From positions 5,277 to 69,276 of the forward strand of contig CAZHGM010000002.1 of NCBI GenBank assembly GCA_964532145.1: a stretch of DNA of 64,000 nucleotides, written 5' to 3'. A program made the translations under genes and the position numbers. Positions 30,821 to 38,556 of this stretch are shown in pieces; positions within the stretch are counted from its first letter, which is position 1, and the number at the start of each line of letters is the position of its first letter. A model generated the notes under the pieces. It saw nothing but the letters and a program-made list of their open reading frames with translations, did not search any database and was not told where the DNA came from. This DNA is from JAPUDQ01 sp964532145. GTDB taxonomy: Bacteria > Patescibacteriota > Saccharimonadia > Saccharimonadales > Saccharimonadaceae.

Positions 30821-32002
30821 ATGAAACGAATTAACCGTATACTCGCCGCTATGCTTGCAGCTGTTGTCGTATCGATGCAGCCATTCTACGTATTTGCTGA
30901 TGATATCGATTTCTTTGCCGATAACGATATTCTGCTGTATGACCCGAATGGTTGTGTCGTTGAGAACCAATATGGCGACATCGCGCTAGAGGGCACTGAC
31001 AATGCTGAAAAAATATTCCGCTTCCTGACTGGAACGAACTTTACCGGCATGGGTGGAAAACCATTCAATGCTCTGCAAGCAGCTGGCGCACTCGGTAACT
31101 TCCACCAGGAGTCCGGCATGGATCCATCAGCAATCGATTCAAACGGTGAAGGACACGGGCTTGCGCAGTGGTCATACGCACGTAAAACGCAGTTGTTTGC
31201 GCTTGCAGCCAAAGAAGGCAAGCCTTGGGACGACCTGGGACTTCAAATCCTCATGATGCAAAATGAGATTAACTCGCCATATGGGAAGATGCTGCTCGAC
31301 AAAGGATTTGGCAGTGTTAGTAAACCCGAAGAAGCCTCATTTATATTCCAGGTTGTATATGAGGGTGCAGGCGTACCTATGCAAGAAGTCCGCGACAAAG
31401 CCGCCGCTGCGTATTACGAGATGTTCAAAGACCTCGCGCCAAGCACATCGGTTACACCATGCAAGACCGGGTCAAGCTCCGACCAGTACACCCTCGACGG
31501 CAATTTCATCGTCTACAGCCAGGTTGATCCTCGCTGGGCAAATCACGCGTATAGTTCAAGTACTTTGGGCAAATCCGGCTGCGGCCCAACATCCCTTGCG
31601 ATGATTATAACCGCCATGACAGGCACTCAGGTACTGCCTCCTGAGGTTGGCGACTACGCAGCCTCACTCGGCATGTACATACCTGGTGCTGGATCGAGCT
31701 GGATGATTACAGAAAAGGTTGTTCCAAAATGGGGGCTAAAAGCAACAAAACTACCCGCTGATGTGGTCACACTGAACAACTTCATGAAAGCCGGTGGTAT
31801 GCTTGAGATGGCCGGAACCGGGGCTGAGCCATTCTCACCAGGGGGACACTTCATCATGATCCGCGGCGTCCTCGACAATGGCAAATGGAAGATTGGCGAC
31901 TCAAGTGGGATACCTGGTTTTGAAAACAGCAAAAAGGAATGGGACCCGAACCTGGTGCTCAGCATCGCAGCAGAGGGAAGTATCTATGGAGTATCAAAAT
32001 GA
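30821..32002 (+). CDS. Secreted two-domain wall hydrolase: lysozyme-like plus C39-type cysteine peptidase
   Basis: 393 aa. Signal peptide at residues 1-27 (ending VFA). Residues about 60-205 match the phage-tail-type lysozyme domain often present in VirB1-like hydrolases: LQAAGALGNFHQESGMDPSAI with the catalytic Glu, then GHGLAQWSYARKTQLF. Residues about 225-390 form a C39-family peptidase: YSQVDPRWANHAY, catalytic KSGCGPTSLAMII (Cys about 254) and GGHFIMIRG (His about 342), then KIGDSSG. It would cut glycan strands and peptide cross-links outside the cell, as VirB1/CwlT-type proteins do in secretion loci. It overlaps the next gene by 4 bp. Confidence 0.87.
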   Translation: MKRINRILAAMLAAVVVSMQPFYVFADDIDFFADNDILLYDPNGCVVENQYGDIALEGTDNAEKIFRFLTGTNFTGMGGKPFNALQAAGALGNFHQESGMDPSAIDSNGEGHGLAQWSYARKTQLFALAAKEGKPWDDLGLQILMMQNEINSPYGKMLLDKGFGSVSKPEEASFIFQVVYEGAGVPMQEVRDKAAAAYYEMFKDLAPSTSVTPCKTGSSSDQYTLDGNFIVYSQVDPRWANHAYSSSTLGKSGCGPTSLAMIITAMTGTQVLPPEVGDYAASLGMYIPGAGSSWMITEKVVPKWGLKATKLPADVVTLNNFMKAGGMLEMAGTGAEPFSPGGHFIMIRGVLDNGKWKIGDSSGIPGFENSKKEWDPNLVLSIAAEGSIYGVSK

Positions 32003-32511
32003 CAGATGAAGCTGCCAAAAACAAACGCACCGCAGTCATCGCACTGATTATTTTTCTGCTACTATCGCTCGCGATGATAATTGCAGCCATGGTGTTCAAA
32101 GTCGGGCAGCCGAAAAACTATGAGCCTAGAGCGACGGTAACGATTGACAAAACTACTGGCCAGACAATCATCCAAACCGAAGGCGTCACCGAAGAGCGAT
32201 TCGGCGCCGTCGAGAACAGCGGCATTATCGTCGGTATCGAAGCACTGTACAGCCGAGGCCTCACCTCAACTCACATTGACAACATGAAAAACTATCTGAC
32301 TGATTTTTCTGTCAAAAAGAGTATCAAAAAAATCAGCATTGATGCGAAAAAATACGAACACAATTCGCCAAACAATACCAAAGTCCCGCTCGTATGCGAC
32401 GACAAAGCTACCTATGATGCGTTTCTTGATACATCAAACATCGCGGTGTTGTTGATGAAAATAAAAGACAAACAAGGTAGCGAGTTAGGCAGCTACCCCA
32501 TCCTTGAGTAG
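31999..32511 (+). CDS. Membrane-anchored protein ending the secretion operon, unknown function
   Basis: About 170 aa from the ATG at 31999, which overlaps the previous stop (ATGA). A basic N terminus (MTDEAAKNKR) leads into one membrane helix at about 11-33 (AVIALIIFLLLSLAMIIAAMVF). An extracytoplasmic domain of about 130 aa follows (TVTIDKTTGQTIIQTEGV, IVGIEALYSRGLTSTHIDNMKNYLTDF). I do not recognise the family. Its 3' end overlaps the 3' end of recF on the other strand by 27 bp, so the two operons converge with no terminator between them. Confidence 0.75.
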   Translation: MTDEAAKNKRTAVIALIIFLLLSLAMIIAAMVFKVGQPKNYEPRATVTIDKTTGQTIIQTEGVTEERFGAVENSGIIVGIEALYSRGLTSTHIDNMKNYLTDFSVKKSIKKISIDAKKYEHNSPNNTKVPLVCDDKATYDAFLDTSNIAVLLMKIKDKQGSELGSYPILE

Positions 32512-33525
32512 AACAATTGTCTGACCAGCTGTCACCGTGGCATGAGTCGTCGTAATAATAATCTGGTTGTCTTTATGAGTGGTTAGCAGCTGCTGTTGGC
32601 GATGCTCATCGAGTTCTGAGAACACATCATCAAATAGCAGGAGAGGGGGGGCGCCATATACCGCCAGTAGTAGATCAGCCTCAATGTACTTGAGAGACAA
32701 CAGCAATGTTCGAATCTCGCCGCGCGATGCCACTGTCGCCATGTCACGCTTATCGAGATAAAATGTGTAATCATCTCGGTGCGGCCCGACCGAGGTACTA
32801 CCAGTCAGCTGGTCATGGTGAAACGCAGCTTTGAGCTGTTGCAGTATGGTGTGGGCGTACTGATCGCTCTCACGTATGCTATACGCAACCTGAATCGTCT
32901 CCGGGCGTTGGGCGATGCGCTGATACTCGGCCGTAAGCGTTTCGTTCCATCGATTGAGGCACTGGAGCCGCTGTGTGGTGATTTTTTGTGCTAATTCGAC
33001 CAGCGACACATCCCACACAAATAACTCGTCCTGATCAAGCTGAGGACGCTTGAGCAACCGATTGCGCTGCGCTACCACCCGCTCATAGCGGCGCAGCGTC
33101 GCGGCGTATCCAGGTGTGTATTGCATAATGAATTGGTCGAGATATTTCCGTCGTCCGCTTGGTGAACCATGGATTAGCATGAGGTGATCCGGCTCAAACA
33201 ACACCACGGGCAGCGCCGTTGTGCGCCCCATGCGCTTATGTGAACGATCATTAATGGTAATCGATTTTTCGCCACGCTGATACCGCACCTCGCGCGACGC
33301 ATCGTCCACTGTGGCGGTAACTTTCCACTCATGTTCACCGTGTTTGGCCAGGTGTTCATCACTATCGCGAAATGATTTCCCCGTTGCTACGACATAGAGT
33401 GCTTCCAGGATATTCGTCTTGCCGCTGCCATTTGGGCCGACAATTACCGTCACATCAGGTTGCAGGGTATACGTCGTATCACGATAGTTGCGAAACTGGC
33501 GCAACTGGAGCTCTGAAATATACAT
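32485..33525 (-). CDS. recF: DNA replication and repair protein RecF
   Basis: SMC-like ATPase that loads RecA at single-strand gaps. 346 aa, the usual length is about 360. Walker A GPNGSGKTN is at 30-38 in the N-terminal domain (YISELQLRQFRNYRD). The GSPSGRRKYLDQFI segment is near 120, the signature region ATVASRGEIRTLLLSLKYIE at about 260-280 and Walker B LLFDDVFSELD near 297. It is the third gene of the dnaA-dnaN-recF series on the minus strand, 16 bp after dnaN. A TATACT box 6 bases before its ATG suggests an additional leaderless transcript. The 3' end overlaps the convergent gene at 31999. Confidence 0.95.
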   Translation of the reverse strand: MYISELQLRQFRNYRDTTYTLQPDVTVIVGPNGSGKTNILEALYVVATGKSFRDSDEHLAKHGEHEWKVTATVDDASREVRYQRGEKSITINDRSHKRMGRTTALPVVLFEPDHLMLIHGSPSGRRKYLDQFIMQYTPGYAATLRRYERVVAQRNRLLKRPQLDQDELFVWDVSLVELAQKITTQRLQCLNRWNETLTAEYQRIAQRPETIQVAYSIRESDQYAHTILQQLKAAFHHDQLTGSTSVGPHRDDYTFYLDKRDMATVASRGEIRTLLLSLKYIEADLLLAVYGAPPLLLFDDVFSELDEHRQQQLLTTHKDNQIIITTTHATVTAGQTIVLLKDGVAA

Positions 33526-33541
33526 GCTTCTAGTATATGGG

Positions 33542-34633
33542 TTAGCTTTTCAGCGGCATAATAATATGAGTATACCCATCCTCTGTCGTTGGCCGAATTA
33601 CGCATGGAGCAAGCTTGCCACTAAACCCGAAGGTAATCGTCTCAGCATCAATCACTCCTAGTGCCTCAATAATATAGCGAGAATTAATCGTAATCGTGCC
33701 ATCACTGCTGGGACTTGCCACAATTTCTGACACGTTCTCGCCAAGTTGCGACGCGAGTGAGTGAATCGACACCGTCCCAGCGGCCGCATCGGCCTTTATA
33801 GTTATACTGCCACCACTTTCTCTGGCGAACAAGCTCGCAATCTTACATACACGAACAAATTCAGACACGGCACCCTCAAACATTGTCTCGCTTGATGGCG
33901 GGATAAGCTGTCGATAATCCGGGTATTTGCCGTCAATAAGACGGCTCGTAATCGTCACATCGTCCATCGTAAACTGTACTTGCTGGTCATTAATATGCAT
34001 ACGTACGTCATCACAACCATCCGGCATCACCCGAACAATGTCTTGCATCGTCGATGCAGGCACTATTGCGCTGATTTCTTCTGTCGTATCAAGTATTCGC
34101 CGCTCACTAAGCCGATACCCGTCAGTTCCAGCCATATAGAGCGCCCCCTCATGGCTATGAAGGAAAAGGCCCGTAAGAATCGGCCGGGTTTCGTCATGTG
34201 ACACCGTGATAATCGTCTGTTGGATCGCCCGTTTACACACCGCTGCCGGAAGCGAGAACTCGGTAGCATCGGTAATTTCCGGCAGAGCAGGGTATTCGTC
34301 AGCTACCACGCCGTTCATTGTCGATCGGTAGTGTTCGCATTGAACGAGCAGTTTTGTCCCGTTAAGCTCAAGACTAATAACACCTTTTGGTAAATTTTGG
34401 ATATAGTCGCTCATTAGGCGGGCAGGGATGGTGATCGTGCCTGGTTTTGTTACCTTTGCGCCAATCTGTTCGGTAATTGCTAGTTCGAGATTGGTAGCAG
34501 ATAGCGTTAGCTGGTTATTGTCAGCACGAAACAATATATTGTTCAAAATTGGCAGAGATGTCTTTGACTGGGCAACCCGACTAACCGTGCTAAGCGCCCT
34601 GGCAAGATTTTCCTGTGTAACCTCTAGTTTCAT
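33542..34633 (-). CDS. dnaN: DNA polymerase III sliding clamp (beta subunit)
   Basis: Ring-shaped processivity factor for DNA polymerase III. 363 aa (usual length about 366) with the three-domain clamp pattern. The N terminus MKLEVTQENLARALSTVSRVAQSKTSLPILNNILF and the internal VHEGALYMAGTDGYRLSERR-type segment (near 170-190, here SHEGALYMAGTDGYRLSERR) are characteristic. The C terminus ends HIIMPLKS, close to the common IMPMRL-type ending. The ATG is preceded by AGAAAGGAA. It lies between dnaA (269 bp away, with DnaA-box-like sites in the gap) and recF, in the canonical order around a bacterial origin. Confidence 0.97.
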   Translation of the reverse strand: MKLEVTQENLARALSTVSRVAQSKTSLPILNNILFRADNNQLTLSATNLELAITEQIGAKVTKPGTITIPARLMSDYIQNLPKGVISLELNGTKLLVQCEHYRSTMNGVVADEYPALPEITDATEFSLPAAVCKRAIQQTIITVSHDETRPILTGLFLHSHEGALYMAGTDGYRLSERRILDTTEEISAIVPASTMQDIVRVMPDGCDDVRMHINDQQVQFTMDDVTITSRLIDGKYPDYRQLIPPSSETMFEGAVSEFVRVCKIASLFARESGGSITIKADAAAGTVSIHSLASQLGENVSEIVASPSSDGTITINSRYIIEALGVIDAETITFGFSGKLAPCVIRPTTEDGYTHIIMPLKS

Positions 34634-34676
34634 GTCTGTTCCTTTCTATATACATAATAATAGTCGTAATAGTGGG

Positions 34677-34890
34677 TGTGGATTATGGTGATAACTGCTG
34701 GATCCTCCCTGTTGTTATGACAAAGGCACCTGTGGAAATTGCAGTGGGTAGAGTGGGGCCATACAAGTGGAAAAGAAGTGAGTTTACCACCATTTCGACC
34801 GTTTGCCGGGCCTGAAGGGTATTGCTGTGCATAAGATGTGCACGATGATACACATAGTTATACACTCGGTTATAGACAGATTGTGCACAG
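34677..34890. other. Candidate oriC segment 1: DnaA-box cluster between dnaN and dnaA
   Basis: Sequences close to the DnaA box TTATCCACA occur at 34677-34685 (TGTGGATTA, reverse), 34826-34834 (TGTGCATAA, reverse), 34858-34866 (TTATACACT), 34870-34878 (TTATAGACA) and 34882-34890 (TGTGCACAG, reverse). Their density in a 269-bp non-coding gap beside dnaA supports an origin or DnaA-control role. Each site has 1-2 mismatches, so this is suggestive rather than certain. Confidence 0.6.
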
Positions 34891-34902
34891 TAAAAAAGCA
34901 AC

Positions 34903-36252
34903 TTACCCATACAGTGCGTCCCGAATCATTGAAACATGTTCACGAGTTACAAAATCCAGTTTGATAGATTTCTCGGTTTTATCAACAGAGTGGATCGCAG
35001 TCGTATGGTCTTTGCGACCCAGTTCGGCAGCAATTCGAGGAAAGCTCATATGTAGCTCGCTTCTAAGAAGATACATTGCAATTTGGCGGGGTACTACAAT
35101 GTGCTTATCACGTTTTGGGCTGAGCATGTCTTTGGTGTCGATCTGGAAGTGTTTCGCAGTTCTTTCGATAACTTGCTTTGGTGTCAGATGGTGAGGACGC
35201 ATTTTTTTTACATCACCAAGTAGTCCGGTTGCTGTTTGTAGGTCCGGATCTAGTCCGCGTAACTCGACAGTAGCAAGCAGTTGATTGAGCGCACCCTCCA
35301 GTTCGCGGATGTTTGTCTTGATGGTATTGGCGATGAACTCAGTTGTTTCTCGGGGCAGTGTTACCCCCGATAACTCCGCCTTTGCTTCGATGATTGCACA
35401 CCGTGTCTCAAAATCTGGCATCTGGATATCAATCGCCATACCCCATTCAAACCGGCTGCGAAGACGTTCTGTCAGTGTCGGAATGTTTTTGGGCGGTTTA
35501 TCTGAGCTAATGATAATCTGTTTGTTTGCCTGGTGCAGGGCATTAAACGTATGGAAGAATTCGTCCTGGGTCTTTTCTTTGCCGGCGATAAACTGCATAT
35601 CGTCGACAATCAGTACGTCAACCGAGCGGTACTTGTCAGAAAACCCCTTTTTCTTGAACCGGATACTATCCAGGAACTCGTTCACAAATGTTTCTGAACT
35701 GATATAGAGGACACGTAGCTCAGGACGTTTGCGGACTACTTCGTTGCCAACCGCCTGGATCAAGTGGGTTTTGCCAAGACCAACCCCACCGTAGATAAAG
35801 AGTGGGTTGTATTTCTCGCCTGGAGTTGTTGCAACAGCCTGGCAGGCGGCATAGGCAAGGTCGTTACTACCGCCTACGATATAGGTATCAAAGGTATATT
35901 TTGGATTAAGTCCTTGGGCGACTTTCGGTCGGGTAGGGGCTTTTTTTGTGATAGCGACCGAGCTGTCATCCCGAGACTTAAGCGTCTGACCGTTTGTTGA
36001 GGCAATTTCATAGTGGATACTGTTCGGAGTGAGGCCGTGTTTTTGCAGGATTGTTGCGATATGATCGCCGTACTTAACCTCAAACTGCTGCTTAGCGAAT
36101 ATATTAGAAACAGCGATAACTAGGTTGTTCTCCTCATCGACAGACACAAGCTCGGTTTTTTTAAACCACGTTACAAACGTAGCATGCGAAAGGCCTAGCT
36201 CAATTTCAGCCAAGACAGCTTTCCAAAGCGTTTCTCGATCGCCGAGTGTCAC
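34903..36252 (-). CDS. dnaA: Chromosomal replication initiator DnaA
   Basis: AAA+ initiator that binds DnaA boxes and opens oriC. 449 aa, typical length. Domain I is at residues 1-85 (LWKAVLAEIELGLSHATFVTWF), a short linker follows, then the AAA+ domain with Walker A GGVGLGKTH (155-163) and Walker B VLIVDDMQF (213-221), and domain IV with the DNA-binding signature GRKDHTTAIHSVDKT near 415-430. I chose the GTG start at 36252 because GGAGGGG lies 8-9 bases upstream, whereas no ATG fits as well. The promoter region contains DnaA-box-like sites, including one (36304-36312) overlapping a plausible -35, consistent with autoregulation. Confidence 0.98.
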   Translation of the reverse strand: MTLGDRETLWKAVLAEIELGLSHATFVTWFKKTELVSVDEENNLVIAVSNIFAKQQFEVKYGDHIATILQKHGLTPNSIHYEIASTNGQTLKSRDDSSVAITKKAPTRPKVAQGLNPKYTFDTYIVGGSNDLAYAACQAVATTPGEKYNPLFIYGGVGLGKTHLIQAVGNEVVRKRPELRVLYISSETFVNEFLDSIRFKKKGFSDKYRSVDVLIVDDMQFIAGKEKTQDEFFHTFNALHQANKQIIISSDKPPKNIPTLTERLRSRFEWGMAIDIQMPDFETRCAIIEAKAELSGVTLPRETTEFIANTIKTNIRELEGALNQLLATVELRGLDPDLQTATGLLGDVKKMRPHHLTPKQVIERTAKHFQIDTKDMLSPKRDKHIVVPRQIAMYLLRSELHMSFPRIAAELGRKDHTTAIHSVDKTEKSIKLDFVTREHVSMIRDALYG

Positions 36253-36303
36253 GTTGTTATCCCCTCCATTCCGTACACTCTACTATAGCGGAGAAGCGTC
36301 TAC

Positions 36304-36418
36304 TTTTCCACAGACTATCACATCGACGGTGGAAAACACCTGACGGGTAGGGAAGTTATACACAATTTTTGTCCGCCTCTGTTATTTGTGGGGAAAACTG
36401 ACCACGTTGTGTGGAAAA
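36304..36418. other. Candidate oriC segment 2: DnaA boxes between dnaA and rpmH
   Basis: Candidate boxes: TTTTCCACA (36304-36312), TTATACACA (36356-36364, one mismatch to consensus) and TGTGGAAAA (36410-36418, reverse of TTTTCCACA), with weaker ones at 36329-36337 and around 36387. The stretch is AT-rich toward the rpmH side (36419-36431). Together with the cluster at 34677 it brackets dnaA, as in bipartite origins. Confidence 0.6.
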
Positions 36419-36424
36419 CTTTTA

Positions 36425-36430
36425 TATAAT
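36425..36430 (+). promoter_or_regulatory. -10 box upstream of rpmH
   Basis: A perfect TATAAT at 36425-36430, about 70 bp before the rpmH start, lies next to the DnaA box at 36410-36418. No clear -35 box is seen. Confidence 0.4.
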
Positions 36431-36501
36431 CACCACGTAATTGCAGAAAAACAAGTGTAATCCTTGAGTAAACGGGGAATGTGCGATACAATATCAGCCA
36501 T

Positions 36502-36639
36502 ATGCCTAAAAGAACATTTCAACCTAAAACTCGTCGTCGTGCAAGAGTACACGGTTTTCGTGCTCGCATGAGTACTAAAGCCGGTCGGCTCGTCCTGAAG
36601 GCGCGACGACTCAAGCAGCGTGCAAAAATAAGTATTTAA
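36502..36639 (+). CDS. rpmH: 50S ribosomal protein L34
   Basis: 45 aa, highly basic. It begins MPKRTFQPKTRRRARVHGFR, continues RMSTKAGRLVLKARRLK and ends QRAKISI. This is the invariant L34 pattern (KRTFQP, HGFR-RM-T-GR-VL--RR-KGR). It is a structural protein of the large ribosomal subunit. It starts the canonical rpmH-rnpA-yidC-jag series, divergent from dnaA across the origin region. The usual final KGR-LS is modified to KQRAKISI. Confidence 0.97.
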   Translation: MPKRTFQPKTRRRARVHGFRARMSTKAGRLVLKARRLKQRAKISI

Positions 36640-36710
36640 ACATTTTGTTCGCAAAGTCAAACAGCGGCTGCATTGGCGGCTGCTTGTTTTTATGACATCA
36701 TTAGAAGCGT

Positions 36711-37100
36711 ATGCCACCCTATACTCAACGATTTCACACAACTGGCGCCGTCAGGCGCGTAATGCAAGCTGGCAAGACGCGGCGTAGCAGGTCAATGATG
36801 ATGAAACATGCGCCGAGCAAGTACCCTGCTGGGAGAATGGCAGTGATTGTGTCTAAAAAAGTCTATAAGTCTGCAGTGAAACGGAACCGGATTCGGCGAC
36901 GTATTTATAATATTGTGCGACATGAGACGAAACGACGTCATGTTGTGTCCACCGATATTGTTATCACGGTATTTTCGCAAGAGTTTCTCGTTATGGATTC
37001 GGCCCACCTGCAGCAAGAACTTGTCTCACTACTGTACCCTCTGGCGGCGCACGTGACCGACTCGTCGAAGCGTGCTATACTAGACCATACAAATAACTGA
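36711..37100 (+). CDS. rnpA: Ribonuclease P protein component
   Basis: 129 aa. Basic protein that binds the RNase P RNA and helps recognise the 5' leader of pre-tRNA. N-terminal QRFHTTGAVRRVMQAGKTRRS fits the family (normally RF--F--V---G). The RNR signature is present as KSAVKRNRIRRRIYNIVR at about 53-70. It lies between rpmH and yidC, the universal bacterial arrangement. The RNase P RNA gene is not visible in this window. The start ATG at 36711 gives the expected N terminus, although no strong Shine-Dalgarno sequence precedes it. Confidence 0.94.
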   Translation: MPPYTQRFHTTGAVRRVMQAGKTRRSRSMMMKHAPSKYPAGRMAVIVSKKVYKSAVKRNRIRRRIYNIVRHETKRRHVVSTDIVITVFSQEFLVMDSAHLQQELVSLLYPLAAHVTDSSKRAILDHTNN

Positions 37101-37113
37101 GGTATGAACTATA

Positions 37114-38085
37114 ATGTCATGGTTTGACACAATTGTTGTGCAGCCGATCTTCAATATCCTAATGGCGCTGTATGCGGCTGTTCCTGGGAATGATTTTGGT
37201 GTTGCTGTTATCCTATTTGCAATTTTGGTGCGACTGGCCATGTGGCCGCTCATCAAGAAGCAGCTACACCAGACTAAACTGCAGCGGGCAATCCAACCAG
37301 AGCTGAAAAAAATAAAGCAGAAAGCCGCGGGTGACAAGCAGCTTGAGGGCCAGCTAATGCTAGAGCTGTACCGTGAACGCGGCATCAACCCACTGGCGCC
37401 GCTTGGCGTGCTGATTGTCCAGTTGCCTGTTTTTATCGCGCTCTATCAGGTGATCATGATGATTTCAAATCACCGCGAAAAACTTGCAGGCTTCTTCTAC
37501 GAATTCATGAAAGGGTGGGATCCGCTTGCCACGGTTGTGGCGAGTGCCAGCCAATTCAATGAAACGCTCTTTCACCTGGTTGACCTGACGAAGCCCGTTA
37601 TTCATAGCGGGACGTGGTATATTCCTGCACTCGTACTAGCATTAGTCGCGACATTTTTCCAGTGGTACCAGAGCAAGCAAATCACACCGAAACCAGAGAG
37701 TGGCAAGCGGCTTCGCGATATCATAAAGCAAACATCGGCAACTGGGCAACAAGTTGACCAGGGCGAGCTGGCAGCTGCAATGGGAAGCAGTATGCTGACA
37801 ATTATCCCGATTATTGCACTAAGCTCAATGGTAATGCTGCCAATCCCAGGCGCACTGCTACTGTTTTATGCGGTTTCAAGCATTGTGGCAGTGATCCAGC
37901 AGCGTCAAGTGCTTAGTGAGGATGTTCACGACATGGAAGCCATAGCAGATGCACCTTCCCCAAAGCCATCGTCTACTACTAAAAAACGTGTTCGTGAGGC
38001 GGTCGAGGCAGAGGTAGTGAAGTCGTCTGAACGGAACGTCCCAAAACCAACTCAAAAACGCCGCAAAGGGAGTAAAGTACGCTAA
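37114..38085 (+). CDS. yidC: Membrane protein insertase YidC/Oxa1
   Basis: Inserts membrane proteins into the cytoplasmic membrane, with or without SecYEG. 323 aa, the short form without the large periplasmic domain of Gram-negative YidC. The first helix (about 8-45) is followed by the cytoplasmic hairpin KKQLHQTKLQRAIQPELKKI and YRERGINPLAP. The helix PLGVLIVQLPVFIALYQVIMM comes next, then helices near 168-187 and 228-262. The charged C-terminal tail (EAVEAEVVKSSERNVPKPTQKRRKGSK) resembles ribosome-binding tails. The stop overlaps the jag start by one base (38085). Confidence 0.96.
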   Translation: MSWFDTIVVQPIFNILMALYAAVPGNDFGVAVILFAILVRLAMWPLIKKQLHQTKLQRAIQPELKKIKQKAAGDKQLEGQLMLELYRERGINPLAPLGVLIVQLPVFIALYQVIMMISNHREKLAGFFYEFMKGWDPLATVVASASQFNETLFHLVDLTKPVIHSGTWYIPALVLALVATFFQWYQSKQITPKPESGKRLRDIIKQTSATGQQVDQGELAAAMGSSMLTIIPIIALSSMVMLPIPGALLLFYAVSSIVAVIQQRQVLSEDVHDMEAIADAPSPKPSSTTKKRVREAVEAEVVKSSERNVPKPTQKRRKGSKVR

Positions 38086-38552
38086 TGGATCGTGAAGCAT
38101 CAATCGTATACGCCAAAAAATACCTCGAAGATCTCTTGTCGTTTTTCGGGCTGAACATTGAAGTCTACGCGACTGCTGATGAGGATGTCATCGAGCTACA
38201 CGTACCCACAACCCATCTGAATGGATTCCTGATAGGGCAGCGCGGTGAGACACTCCGTAGCTTGCAATTTATGATATCAACCACGCTGAAAAACCAAGAT
38301 GCTGAGCTCAATCGGGTTAACGTTGATATTGCCGACTACAAAAAACACCGCTACGACCGTCTGGCTGAGCAAGCCCGCGAATGGATCGAGTCGGTGAGAA
38401 GTAGCGGCGAGCCGAAGCATCTCGACCCGATGAACGCCGCCGAGCGCCGGATTGTGCATAAAACCGTTTCAGAATACGGCGACATCGAAACCCACTCTGA
38501 AGGCGAAGGCCGCGACCGCCATGTTGTGCTAACACGAGTCGAAGAAGACTAA
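38085..38552 (+). CDS. RNA-binding protein Jag/KhpB (KH and R3H domains)
   Basis: 155 aa. An N-terminal segment (YAKKYLEDLLSFFGLNIEV) precedes a KH domain with the loop LIGQRGETLRSLQFMI (about 47-62) and a C-terminal R3H domain (about 90-152: REWIESVRSSGEPKHLDPMNAAERRIVHKTVSE, with R-x3-H spelled RRIVH). KhpB/Jag-type proteins bind RNA and influence cell elongation and division in other bacteria. The long N-terminal Jag-N domain of Firmicutes is absent. It ends 4 bp from the convergent glycosyltransferase gene at 38557. Confidence 0.92.
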   Translation: MDREASIVYAKKYLEDLLSFFGLNIEVYATADEDVIELHVPTTHLNGFLIGQRGETLRSLQFMISTTLKNQDAELNRVNVDIADYKKHRYDRLAEQAREWIESVRSSGEPKHLDPMNAAERRIVHKTVSEYGDIETHSEGEGRDRHVVLTRVEED

Positions 38553-38556
38553 CAGA

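Noticed and set aside
16851..32511. Conjugative element (ICE)
   Set aside because: VirB4 and pilins are present, but no relaxase, VirD4, integrase or attachment repeats are seen in the window.
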